Below, one piece after another: positions 23,183 to 32,383 of a stretch of DNA of 64,000 bases. The position numbers and the translations under genes are program-made. Under the pieces are notes generated by a model, which was given only the letters and a program-made list of their open reading frames with translations, was not told where the DNA came from and searched no databases. Origin of the DNA: Symbiodinium natans (taxonomy: Eukaryota > Sar > Dinophyceae > Suessiales > Symbiodiniaceae); assembly GCA_905221605.1 (NCBI GenBank), contig CAJNDS010002166.1:313501-377500 (forward strand), in the 5' to 3' direction. Position 1 is the stretch's first letter. Each line of letters starts with the position of its first letter.

Positions 23183-23279
23183 CCTCGACCAAGGCACAGC
23201 GGCGGCAAGAAGGCTCCATTGCGACCCGAATCTGCACAGTCGTCCGTGGAGGAGGCACTGTCCGAGTCTGGGCCGGTTT
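23183..23279 (-). CDS. GSG candidate exon, acidic
   Basis: TGPDSDSASSTDDCADSGRN then GAFLPPLCLGR, from AAACCAG|AA to CGAGG|GTTTAGGG. The acceptor sits at the edge of the array and the donor GT belongs to the repeat. Phase 1 in fits the exon at 23572-23599. The first half is duplicated across the adjacent array. Confidence 0.5.
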
Positions 23280-23282
23280 CTG

Positions 23283-23331
23283 GTTTAGGGTTTAGGGTTT
23301 AGGGTTTAGGGTTTAGGGTTTAGGGTTTAGG
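23283..23331 (+). repeat. TTTAGGG array between two copies of an exon edge
   Basis: About seven units, flanked by 29-base near-repeats at 23248-23276 and 23332-23360 (26 of 29 identical). Confidence 0.95.
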
Positions 23332-23571
23332 GGAGGCGGCGCTGTCTGAGTCTGGGCCGGGAGGAGAGGCGGGGCGAGGGAGGAAGACTTAAAAAAAGCT
23401 TCGCGGTTCGGGTTAGGGTCCCTAAACTCTAAGCCCTAAATCCTACACAGCAACCCTAAGCCCTAAACCCTAAACCCTCAACGCCCAAATCCGAAAATTA
23501 GGATGCTTAGGCCAGGGTTGGGGTTTTAGGGCTTTGGGCGCCAGACTCAGGGGTTGGCCAATGCCCTTCAC

Positions 23572-23599
23572 GGTTTGCTAAGGCCCTTGGCCCTCGGCC
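23572..23599 (-). CDS. GSG candidate microexon GRGPRALAN
   Basis: Acceptor CCTAAACAG|G is one base away from a CCCTAAAC repeat; donor AACC|GTGAAG. Phase 0 in, 1 out, linking both neighbours. Confidence 0.45.
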
Positions 23600-23769
23600 C
23601 TGTTTAGGGTTTAGGGCTTCGGGTTTATGGTTTAGGACTTGGGGTTTGTTTAGGGGTTCGGGTTTTGGGTTTGGGGGTCAGGGTTGTCGCCCGAAGCTTC
23701 CAGACCCTGACCCCGACCCTACACCCACCAAACAACCCTTTAAGCCCCCAAACCCTACACCCCAAACAC

Positions 23770-23893
23770 TCCCTAAAACCTAAACCCTAAATCCTAAACC
23801 CTCAACCCTAAACGCTAAGTCCTCAACCCTAAACCCTAAGCCCTGAACCCTGAACCCTAAACCCTAAACCCGAAACCCTAAACCCTAAACCCC
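23770..23893 (-). repeat. CCCTAAA array, degenerate
   Basis: C-rich orientation with CCCTCAA, CCCGAAA and CCCTGAA variants. Confidence 0.95.
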
Positions 23894-23954
23894 AACCACC
23901 CGAAAGCCCCAAAGCCCGACACCAACCGCGGGCTCTCTGGGCTCCCCCGCTCAC

Positions 23955-24005
23955 CCAAGAGAACTCTGCTGCCCCCGCGGAATTCTCGGAGGTGGGCGTC
24001 AATAC
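23955..24005 (-). CDS. GSG candidate exon
   Basis: VLTPTSENSAGAAEFSW between AACGCGAG|G and TGG|GTGAGC, a consensus donor. Phase 0 to 0. Flanked by CCCTAAA on one side and TTTAGGG on the other. Confidence 0.6.
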
Positions 24006-24008
24006 CTC

Positions 24009-24075
24009 GCGTTTTGGGTTTAGGGTTTAGGGTTTAGGGTTTAGGGTTTAGGGTTTAGGGTTTAGGGTTTAGGGC
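24009..24075 (+). repeat. TTTAGGG array
   Basis: About nine units beginning only a few bases from the exon at 23955-24005. Confidence 0.97.
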
Positions 24076-24496
24076 TTGGTCGTTCCTACGACCGCCCGAA
24101 GGCGTACAGGGAATTCAAAAGTGTCAAAAGAGGGGCAGACTACGAGGTGACCTGCTGCCCTGTTTTCCCGTGTACATCGCCTATCGAGTCCCAGTATGCT
24201 TCAGTGCTGCCCCCCCCCCCCCCCAAATAAACAAAAAACGATCAGATGGAAAAGGCTTTAGGGGTCCCTGCTCCTGCTGTCCCTTGGATTGAATCCCTTG
24301 AAGGAGGTGGTCGTCCCTCAACACCTCGAGCCCTTAGACACCTCTGAGACCCTATGCCGGCCCTACAAGGTCATAAGGCGTAGGGCAGTGAATCCCTCTG
24401 GAAGAAAGCGTTTCGGAGGTTAAAATACGTTTAGGGCTGAGGGCCTTACAAGGTTTAGGGTTCCGGGGTTCCAGGTTCCAGGGCTTAGGGTGTCAT

Positions 24497-24606
24497 TCCA
24501 GGGTTTAGGGTTTAGGGTTTAGGGTTTAGGGTTTAGGGTTTAGGGTTTAGGGTTTAGGGTTTAGGGCTTAGGGCTTAGGGTTTAGGGTTTAGGGCTTAGG
24601 GTTTAG
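24497..24606 (+). repeat. TTTAGGG array
   Basis: About 15 units with CTTAGGG variants at the distal end. Confidence 0.97.
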
Positions 24607-24969
24607 GGGTTTGGGGGGGACCCTGGGCCCTGAACCCTGAACCCCCCCTTTTGCCTGCACTTCGTAGCACTCCACCTGCCAGGCTTCTGGTCTGCAAGGG
24701 CTTGGGGGTTCAGGGCAGGCCCTAAGAGCCCAAACCCTGACGCCCTGGCTTTGGCCCATGAAAAATACAGAAGGGCTGGTGATGTGTATAGCGACTATAG
24801 CTTCCTTACTCAAAACTCATTTTGGGATTGGGGACTCTGGGAATAGGGGATGTGGGGTCATTTTGGGGGGGTACCCCTAAGCGAGAAGGCAGCTGCCAAA
24901 CTCGAGACCCCGAAACGGTCCCATAACTCTCCCCCCCCCCCCTCGTCCCCCCTCCCCCCACCGAGATTG

Positions 24970-25112
24970 CTTGGAGGTTCATGGTACTTATTAACAAGTC
25001 ATAATTGTACTTATAACCGTACTTATTACCCTATTAGGGCACCCAAGGGGCCTATAAGTGGGTAAGAAGTACAGTTCTAATTGGACAAACAAGTACCCTG
25101 AACCTCCAAGTG
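24970..25112. mobile_element. MITE-like element, copy 1
   Basis: About 143 bases bounded by CTTGGAGGTTCATGGTACTT and an inverted AAGTACCCTGAACCTCCAAG. The interior has no coding sense. A second copy lies at 41535-41750. Confidence 0.6.
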
Positions 25113-25147
25113 GGGTTTGCAGGAGGCTTCTGTGCTTGCATGGGCAG

Positions 25148-25236
25148 AAACCCTAAACCCTAAACCCTCACCCAAAACCCTAAACCCTAAACCCAAATCC
25201 CTAAACCCTAAACCCTAAACCCTAAACCCTAAACCC
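25148..25236 (-). repeat. CCCTAAA array between two copies of an exon edge
   Basis: About 12 units, flanked by 21-base direct repeats at 25127-25147 and 25236-25256 (one mismatch). Confidence 0.97.
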
Positions 25237-25350
25237 TTCTGTGCTTCCATGGGCAGTCGGAGCCGGCCTCGGCGTCGGACTGCTTGCTGGCCTGCGTCCA
25301 CGCTGCTGGCAGCTCGACATCGACCGTCCACACGTCGGGCACGTGGATGC
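25235..25350 (-). CDS. GSG candidate exon
   Basis: Thirty-eight codons, IHVPDVWTVDVELPAAWTQA then SKQSDAEAGSDCPWKHRR, from CCGTCCGAG|GC to AGG|GTTTAGGG, the donor being the first repeat unit. Phase 1 in fits the CPIC exon before it; 0 out fits the next. Confidence 0.65.
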
Positions 25351-25436
25351 CTCGGACGGTTCAGGGTTTAGGGTTTAGGGTTCAGGGTTCAGAGTTTAGG
25401 GTTTAGGGTTTAGGGTTTAGGGTTCAGGGTTTAGGG

Positions 25437-25550
25437 TTTAGGGTTTATAAACCAACCCTAAACCAACTTTAAACCAACCCTGAACCAACCCTAGACCAAC
25501 CCCAAACCAACCCTTAACCAACCCTAACCAACCCTAAACCAACCCTTCAC
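25437..25550 (-). repeat. Degenerate AACCAACCCT decamer array
   Basis: About ten imperfect units such as CCCTAAACCAA, unlike the usual heptamer, following a TTTAGGG block. Confidence 0.85.
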
Positions 25551-25854
25551 CCCAGATCATCACGGCTGAAGAACTGCCTGAGGGTCCTACCGGACATCGA
25601 AGAATGTCTGGACCATTCAGATTCTTAGGGTTTACCGAGTCTGAACCCTAGAACGGCTTCTGGTGAAGGAACAAAAAGGTCTCCCCCTTTTGAGCTCTTC
25701 ATCCCTAAGCTTCTTCAAGCTCGATAAGGCCCTTTAACCCTTTACGCGCTGCCTATGGGCAATGCTCCAAATGCTGGCCCTTCATTGTTGTGCACCAATA
25801 CACATGAGGCTCCGAAGCACCACAAGGCAACCCACAAAGGGATCCCAGAGGCGG

Positions 25855-25960
25855 GGGTTTAGGGTTTAGGGTTTAGGGTTTAGGGTTTAGGGTTTAGGGT
25901 TTAGGGTTTAGGGTTTGGGGTTTGGGGTTTAGGGTTTAGGGTTTCGGGTTCAGGGCTTAG
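25855..25960 (+). repeat. TTTAGGG array
   Basis: About 13 units with TTTGGGG and TTTCGGG variants distally. Confidence 0.97.
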
Positions 25961-26013
25961 GGCTTGGGGCTTCGGGTTTCGGAGCGCTTGCGGTGCAGGG
26001 GAGCGGCAGCTAC

Positions 26014-26062
26014 GGCAGATTGGGCAGGAGAGCGGCGTCGGCGACACGCCTCTCCTCAGCAC
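26014..26062 (-). CDS. GSG candidate exon with CPIC motif
   Basis: VLRRGVSPTPLSCPIC between TGCCCAAG|G and TGCC|GTAGCT (phase 0 in, 1 out). The Cys pair resembles half of a zinc-binding finger; no partner half was identified, so a RING/finger call is not made. Confidence 0.5.
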
Positions 26063-26165
26063 CTTGGGCATGCCACAGGTTTGAAGGCTGACTCAGAAGG
26101 GCCTATGGGAGTCTAGACCCAAGAGTAGCCGAAAAATAGAGAGAGGGTGCCCTTTTTGTAGGGGA

Positions 26166-26230
26166 TCCGAAGTATGGCCTGTTATATAACCCTAGAAGAC
26201 ACTATACATAAGCAGGGCCCATACTTCGGA
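26166..26230. repeat. Short inverted-repeat element
   Basis: TCCGAAGTATGG (26166-26177) and its exact reverse complement (26219-26230) enclose about 40 bases. Confidence 0.6.
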
Positions 26231-26347
26231 GCTCTATCCCTTTAAACAAGGGTAAGGGACCATACTGACTAAGGGCCCGTGGTTCGAACCTTAGACTTTG
26301 GTGTAAAAGGGGCGTAGAAGGGAACCTAGCAGTTGCACTCATCGAAC

Positions 26348-26377
26348 TGGAACAAGAAGATCGGCGGCAGGCTTCCC
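26348..26377 (-). CDS. GSG candidate microexon GKPAADLLVP
   Basis: Between GACATCAG|G and CCA|GTTCGA, phase 0 to 0. An alternative frame (GSLPPIFLFQFDECNC, then a stop) would make it terminal. Confidence 0.35.
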
Positions 26378-26544
26378 CTGATGTCGTATATACAGACAAA
26401 GGGAACCTAAACCCTTAAAGCCCTTGGGGTTTTGTGGTTTGTGGGTATAAGAAAGGGCTGAGGCTTTTGGTTTCGAAGCTTCAGGTCCCTGCGCTGAGGG
26501 CTTGAAGGAGCGGGGGGGGGGGGGGGGGGGGGAGCTTGGCTTAC

Positions 26545-26685
26545 CTTGCATCGGGAAGAGCTTTTAGGGTGGTGTGGTTCTCCGGGTTCCGGTGATTTTT
26601 TGGGGGCTGACAGTTGTTGGTTTTGGTGTTGCTTCGGCATGGGAATGCCGCATTGGACGATGTGCTTTTGGGGCCGCTTCAACGC
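26545..26685 (-). CDS. GSG candidate exon, Gln/Pro-rich
   Basis: Forty-seven codons beginning ALKRPQKHIVQCGIPMPKQH and ending HHPKSSSRCK, between TTCCAGAG|G and AAG|GTAAGC, the best donor in the locus. Phase 0 to 0. Confidence 0.65.
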
Positions 26686-26764
26686 CTCTGGAAACCCTAA
26701 ACCCTAAACCCTAAACCCCAAGCCCTAAACCCTAAACCCTAAACACCCCCAAAATGCACCCGGC

Positions 26765-26833
26765 CTTACGAGTCCCTAGGCCCCTGGCCGACAGGCCGTG
26801 ATCCAAAAAGTCGATCCAGCAGTCCTCAGCCAT
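26765..26833 (-). CDS. GSG candidate exon
   Basis: MAEDCWIDFLDHGLSARGLG then TRK between GCCGTCAG|A and AAG|GCCGGG (GC donor), phase 0 to 0. The first codon is ATG, so this could also start a separate transcript. Confidence 0.6.
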
Positions 26834-26981
26834 CTGACGGCATTATGAGGGCCTTAACAATTCGAATAGGGTTTAGGTTTCGGGTTTAGGCGTTTAGGGT
26901 TTAGGGTTTAGGGCTTAGGGCTTAGGGTTTGGGGTTTAGGGTTTAGGGTTTCGGGGGTAATATAAGGGCCTTACTAACTAG

Positions 26982-27070
26982 ACTAGGGTTTTTGGGGGGG
27001 ATATTCTAGAATATTCATAAAGGGACCAAAAGGGAATAGCACTAGGAAGTTTTCCGACCCCTCTATTAGC
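26982..27070. repeat. AT-rich dispersed repeat, copy 1
   Basis: Shares the order AGGGTTTT, ATATTCTA, AAGGGACC, GGAATA and TTCCGACCCCT with 57577-57655. Confidence 0.55.
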
Positions 27071-27462
27071 CCTTTTAAGGGTTCCTATACTTACTCACAA
27101 TCAGGCCCACACGTGGGGGGTTCCAAGCCAGAGTCCCTTCAGTTAAGGTTTGTCGCCCTCAGCCCCTGAACCCTACTTTGACCCTGGAAAAAAAGCATAT
27201 ACTTTTTAGGTAGAAGTAGCGATATAATCGGAACCCAGAACCAAAAAAGGATTAACGTATAGTTCTCCAAAACCCGGTGACCCTAAACCGTGAATCCTAA
27301 ACCTTGAGCCTCCTAAATCCTAGACTCCTAGACCGCTGAGGGTAGCACCTGGGCACCAAGCTCGAAAGCCTCAACGCCATCCCCAAACCGGTTCTCTGCA
27401 CTTCCTCTAATTTTCCCGTAATTTTCCTTTAGACGAACATCCCAAACCCTAAGCCCCATAAC

Positions 27463-27511
27463 GTGCATGCAAATCGTGATCCGGTGCAAGATGCTGGCAA
27501 TTGCTGCTTGC
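27463..27511 (-). CDS. GSG candidate exon
   Basis: QAAIASILHRITICMH between GCCGCCAG|G and CAC|GTTATG, phase 2 in, 0 out. It pairs with a possible upstream exon ASMASFLGIW (about 27534-27565) that ends on a repeat-derived CG|GTTTAGGG. Confidence 0.5.
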
Positions 27512-27798
27512 CTGGCGGCTCCCTAAACCGCCAAATCCCCAGAAAGGACGCCATGGAGGCCTGTGTGTTGTTGGTGTCTAAATTTTTGAAACCGCTGGTT
27601 GAAGAATCTTGTAATCGTAGATCTTAAACTGTATAACCCGCAACCCTAAGCCCCCCAATCCCCTCAACCCTCAACACCCACCAAAGCCCACTAAAACCCC
27701 GAACCCACTAAACCCCATAAAACCCTACAACCCTAAACCCCTAAACCCTAAACCCTAAACCCTAAACCCTAAACCCTAAACCCTAAACCCCCGTCGAC

Positions 27799-27863
27799 CC
27801 TAGTCCCCACTGGGGCCCCCGGGCGCTGCAGAATCGATGGCCCTCCACGTGGCTGTGGGAGCC
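27799..27863 (-). CDS. GSG candidate exon
   Basis: GSHSHVEGHRFCSARGPQWG then L between CCCTGCAG|G and CTAGG|GTCGAC, phase 0 in, 2 out. Framed by CCCTAAA and TTTAGGG arrays. Confidence 0.5.
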
Positions 27864-28103
27864 CTGCAGGGGGGCTTAGGGTTTGGGGTTTAGGGTTTAG
27901 GGTTTAGGGTTCAGGGTTCAGGGTTCAGGGTTCAGGGTTCAGGGTTCAGGGTTTAGGCGCGAGAACGTGCGTGCTGAACATAGGAAAATGTCAGGAGCGC
28001 ACTGCCCTAAACCCTGAACCCTAAAACCTGAACCCTGAACCTTCAACCCTCCGCAGTAAACCCTCAACCCTAGACCCGAAACCCTGTAGCTGCTGGCTCG
28101 AAC

Positions 28104-28160
28104 TCGGAACAGCTGGATTGCGGGCTCACAGGCTTCCATCACTGGGCCCCGTAGCTGTTT
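28104..28160 (-). CDS. GSG candidate exon
   Basis: KQLRGPVMEACEPAIQLFR between CTTGTCAG|A and CGA|GTTCGA, phase 0 to 0. The frame stays open upstream to about 28367. Confidence 0.45.
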
Positions 28161-28567
28161 CTGACAAGGCCAGGGACTCAGTAAGGGACCATGTCCTTTC
28201 AAAACGGGGGGGGAATCCTCTTCCTTGTGGTCGTGTTGCGGAAGTGTGTGTAGGTCTTCTGGTTGGGGATACACACCCACCAGCATTTCTGACGACCCAT
28301 GTTTAGGGTCAACCAAGAACAGCCACATGGGAATTTCCCACAATCGGGGTACCCGAGTCTGCCCCAAAACATGCTCGAATCCTTATGAAAACGCTCCTCA
28401 AAAAGGTACCCCAGCCTTGTAGGCCCCGAAAGATTGAAACCTAAACCCTAACCCCCCCCGAGTCCCCACACTCCTGCCCTTTTGGGGGTTTAGGGTTTCA
28501 GGTTTCGGGGTTGAGGAATCGGAAACCCCAACCCTAAACCCTAAACCCTAAACCCTAAACCCTAAAC

Positions 28568-28620
28568 CCTCTTTTGGAGTTGGGGTTTCCTTGGGCCCGC
28601 CCATGTTGACAACTTCGCGT
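28568..28620 (-). CDS. GSG candidate exon
   Basis: REVVNMGGPKETPTPKE between TCTGCGAG|A and GAGG|GTTTAGGG; the donor belongs to the adjacent array. Phase 2 in, 1 out. Confidence 0.45.
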
Positions 28621-28816
28621 CTCGCAGACGGGTTTAGGGCTTAGGCCTTCGGGTTTAGGAGCTGTGGGGCTCAAGGGACTAGAGGGGGGACCCTTCTAAG
28701 GGACCTTGTAAGGGAACAAGACTCTAAGGGTCCCTTCTTGGGGGTCCCTCCTTGTGCCCCCTAAAGGGGGGGGCAGTTTGTTGGGGCATCCTTGGAGGCA
28801 TCTCAGGGGTTGCCGG

Positions 28817-28884
28817 CTAGTGTTGATGTTTCTTGTGCTTGCTCATGTTCCTTGGGCGCAGGGGAGCGTAATGACGTACAACAT
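28817..28884 (-). CDS. GSG candidate exon or terminal exon
   Basis: VVRHYAPLRPRNMSKHKKHQ then H and a TAG, after GCGCAG|AT. The basic tail and stop suggest a possible gene end here. Confidence 0.35.
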
Positions 28885-29272
28885 CTGCGCATCCTAAGCT
28901 TGAGGGCTTAGGGTTTAGGGTTTTAGGTTCTATAGGGTTTAGTTTAGGGGTTAAGGTTCACAGCTCAACGTCCCACCTCCACATGCGGGGGCACGAAGGT
29001 GTGCTCCTGCGGCCGCAAGTTGGTTTAGGTGCGAGGGCTCGGCCTCATAAAGACTTGGACGCCCCTACAAGGCTCTAAAGCCCCAAACCCTCAAACCCTC
29101 AACCCACAAGCTGGAAGACTGTAGCTTGAGCTGTAGAGCCCAATGGGAGGTTCAGGGCTTAGGGGCGTGTGTCGGGCTTCGGATTTTGGATTTAGGGTTG
29201 GGGTTTAGGCTCTCAAAGAGCCTGAACCGCCTCGAGGGAATTCAGGGCCTTTGGGGCTTAAAGCGGCGCAAC

Positions 29273-29326
29273 CGCCAGCCGCCGTGCCTTCTCCTCCATG
29301 CAGACGATGCATTGTTGGGCCCTAGC
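29273..29326 (-). CDS. GSG candidate exon with RING-like CIVCMEE
   Basis: ARAQQCIVCMEEKARRLA between TTGCGCAG|G and GCG|GTTGCG, phase 0 to 0. C-x2-C-M-E matches the start of many C3HC4 RING fingers; the remaining Cys/His residues should be in the next exon and were not identified with certainty. Confidence 0.55.
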
Positions 29327-30194
29327 CTGCGCAAGACACGACCCTCCAGCCCTAAACCGCTAACCCCAAAGCTGAAATCCCAAAACCCTAAGACCCGAAA
29401 TCCCCAAAACTCCTAAAGCCACGAAAGCCCCAAAACCCTTAAAACTCCTAAAACCCTGAAAACCCTAAAGCCCTTAAACCCTTAAAAACCCCCTAAAAAC
29501 GCTTAAAACCCCGAAAACCCCGAAAACCCCAAACCCCCAAAACCTAATTCTTGGCTCCGGCTTTAGGGGCTTTGGGTGCTGCATTCGAGGGGGGGGGGGG
29601 GGGGGGTTATAATCCCGAGCAAGGACTGTAAGTATAAGGGTGAGCATCCCAAGATTCAGGTCAGAAGCCTGGCTTTTGGGAATTCAGCCCCCCCCCCCAA
29701 AAAAAAAAATAACACAAACAAAAAGCCCGAATCGAGCGTTTTAACAGGAGGCGCTCGTGGCGAGCCCACCAGAAAAAAAAAAAAAAAAAAAAACAAAAAA
29801 AACAGGCCCGGCCCTAAGCCCTGTAAATAAGAGTCACCTTCCAGAAACCCTATCAATAAGCAGCGCCCCCCCCCCCCCCCGGAAAAGATGCTGGACGCTT
29901 TAAAGAGAATCTCCTGCCCTGCCAAAGAAAAACGAAACCCTGCAAATTCTACAGGGCCTATGAATAACAATCCCTTCCCAACTTAATTGCTGAGTTCATA
30001 AGCCCCAAAAAATGTACACTTTCAGTTCTATAGGGGATTATAGTATCCCAAAAAGTGTAAAGTGTACCCACTCAGCTAGTAAGCAAAAAACACAACACCC
30101 TGAAGCTCGAAAACACCATTGAATCCCCAGGATCAGATGAACAGAGGGGCGCAAGGAACGTAAGGAAGAAGGAGGTTAGGGCTTGGGGCTTGGG

Positions 30195-30358
30195 GTTTGG
30201 GGTTTGAGGTTTAGGGTGTAGGGTGCAGGGTTTAGGGTTTAGGGTTTAGGGTTTAGGGTTTAGGGTTTAGGGTTTAGGGTTTAGGGTTTAGGGTTTAGGG
30301 TTTAGGGTTTAGGGTTTAGGGTTTAGGGTTTAAGTTTAAGGTTTAGGGTTTAGGGTTT
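30195..30358 (+). repeat. TTTAGGG array
   Basis: About 22 units, mostly uniform. Confidence 0.98.
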
Positions 30359-30414
30359 GCGGCTCTCAGGCTTGGGGTAACCCTCTAAAAGGTCTGGTTT
30401 TCTAAGGTCCCGTC

Positions 30415-30474
30415 CTGCATTCTCCGTCTCGCCACCATGCGCCCGCCGGAGTAGCTTGACACCAGGTCGGGCAT
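30415..30474 (-). CDS. GSG candidate exon
   Basis: MPDLVSSYSGGRMVARRRMQ after CTTCGCCAG|A, with a possible GA donor CAG|GACGGG; the frame otherwise continues DGTLENQTF to a stop at 30385. Confidence 0.5.
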
Positions 30475-30683
30475 CTGGCGAAGGCGAGAGCTTCTCGAGA
30501 AGGGCTTAGGATTTAGGGTTTAGAGTTTAGGGTGAAGGGTTTAGGGTTGCCAGGGAAAAGGGTCGCCAGGGTGTAGGGTTTAGGGGCTTCTGGAGAGGTC
30601 TACCGGTAGCTACCGGAAGAAGAAGCTCGAAACACGAATGTCCGAAACCGACTAAGCCGCGAATCCGGAGGGCTTAGGTCTTG

Positions 30684-31085
30684 TTAGGGTTTGTCGGACA
30701 ATGGGTTAGCAGGTTTTCGTTGTTTTTTTTTGAGGTGAGGTGAGGTGAGGTGAGCATCGACCGAGGCACGAGCCTGGCCTGACAAAAAGGTAGCCCCTCC
30801 GGCGCAAGGCCTAAAGAGCAAACCCCCGCAACACAACGCGCAGGAACAGCAACGGGGAACAACAGCCCGAAACGCACCAGACGGACGAACGAGCGAACGA
30901 ACGGAAGCAGTCGTTTGCCGACTTTTCCCAGCCCCTTTCCCTGGCACAGCAGCAGCAACGGTAAACGGGGGCGCACCGCGCGCCCGGTCTTCATTCCCAG
31001 ACCCGTGAGATGTCACGTGTCGAGAGCGGCTGCGGGCACGTCGGCTTCGAGATCGGCCGCGCACACCGGAACCGCGAGCACCGCT
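30684..31085 (-). CDS. Arg/Ser-rich open frame, uncertain
   Basis: An open frame containing RGRSRSRRARSRSRHV and APPFTVAAAVPGKGAGK. RS-like composition suggests either a real low-complexity segment or chance in GC-rich DNA. A (GGTGA)n run lies at its 3' end. Confidence 0.25.
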   Translation of the reverse strand, partial: SGARGSGVRGRSRSRRARSRSRHVTSHGSGNEDRARGAPPFTVAAAVPGKGAGKSRQTTASVRSLVRPSGAFRAVVPRCCSCALCCGGLLFRPCAGGATFLSGQARASVDAHLTSPHLKKKQRKPANPLSDKP

Positions 31086-31368
31086 CGGGGGGGGGGGGGG
31101 GGATTAGGGCATTAGATTTACAGGATTTGTAGGAATGTATGATTCAAAGGGATCAGGGCATACTTCTCACTCCCGTATCACGGGATCCCAGGATCCCAGG
31201 ATCCCCAAATCCCTAATCCCTAAACCCTAAACCGCAAACCTTAAATTAAACCCTAAACCCCAACCCGAAACCCCGAACCCCAAACCCCAAACCTTAAACC
31301 CTAAACCCAAAGCTCTAAACCCCAAACCCTAACCCGAAACCCCTACTTTCCGAAACCGAAAGGGGTGC

Positions 31369-31416
31369 CTCCGTGCTCGGGCTGGAGCAGCTGGAGCTCG
31401 CTACGGCAGTCCAAGC
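31369..31416 (-). CDS. GSG candidate exon
   Basis: AWTAVASSSCSSPSTE between CCTAAACAG|G and GAG|GCACCC. The acceptor is a CCCTAAAC repeat with one change. Phase 0 to 0, GC donor. Confidence 0.5.
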
Positions 31417-31910
31417 CTGTTTAGGGTTTTAGGGTTTAGGGTTTTAGGGTTTAGGGGTTTAGGGGTTTAGGGTTCAGGGGTTTAGGGGTTTAGGGTTTAG
31501 GGGTTTAGGGTTTAGGGTTTAGGGTTTAGGGCTTAGGGTTTAGGGTTTAGGGTTTAGGGATTTAGGGGTTTTGGGATTTAGGGATTAGGGATTGAGGGTT
31601 TAGGGTTTAGGGGTTTAGGGGCTTAGGGTTTAGGGTTTAGGATTTGGGGTTTGGGGTTTGGGGTTTAGGGTTTAGGGTTTGGGGTTATAGGTTTAGTGTT
31701 TAGGGTTTAGGGGTTCGGGTTTAGGGGTTTAGGGTCTAGGGTTAGGGATTAGGGTTTAGGGGTTTAGGGAATTAGGGATTTAGGGATTTAGGGATTTGGA
31801 GACTTAGGGATTTAGGGATTTAGGGATTTAGGGATTTAGGGATTTAGGGATTTAGGGATTAAGGGATTAAGGGAGTTAGGGATTTAGGGAGTTTCGGTAT
31901 TTAGGGGTTT
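31417..31910 (+). repeat. Degenerate TTTAGGG array with a TTTAGGGA block
   Basis: Heptamers with many TTTAGGGG changes, then octamers of GGGATTTA at about 31765-31865. Confidence 0.95.
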
Positions 31911-32299
31911 GGGGGTTCAGGGTTTGGGGTTTAGGGTTTAAGGTCTTGGGGTTTGGGGTTATGGGTTTAGTGTTTAGGGTTCAGGAACTTAGGGTTTTGG
32001 AGGTTAGGGTTTGGGGTTCAGAGTTTAGGGAATATGAATTATGGGGATCAGAGTTTCTGGTTTGGGGTTCATGGTTTAGGGGGTCGGGAGTTTAGGGCTT
32101 AGGGCAGCATTAGGGGTTTGGGGTTTAGAGTTCACTTGGGGGTTTAAGGTTTAGTGCCCGGGGTTTTCGGGTGGCTGAGGGCGCTAAGCCCCCAAAAAAT
32201 TTAAGCACCCTGAACCCTAAACCCTAAGCCTTCAGCCCTAAGCCTGAAGCCTTAAGCCCTAAGCCCCAAGCCCTAAGCCCTGAACCCTAAACCCGAAAC

Positions 32300-32383
32300 C
32301 CTGACGATTCCCTCCTCGTCCTCCGAGTCCAGGTCGCACAGCTCAAGGTCATCTGCGTAGAGCGTCTCCGCCGCCCAATCTTC
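32300..32383 (-). CDS. GSG candidate exon, acidic
   Basis: EDWAAETLYADDLELCDLDS then EDEEGIVR between GACGCAAG|G and AGG|GTTTCGGG. Phase 0 to 0; the donor lies in a TTTCGGG variant. Its 5' edge is duplicated at 32468-32485. Confidence 0.65.

Noticed and set aside
26270-26300. GGTTCGAACC resembling a tRNA T-loop
   Set aside because: Palindrome only; no A box or acceptor stem.
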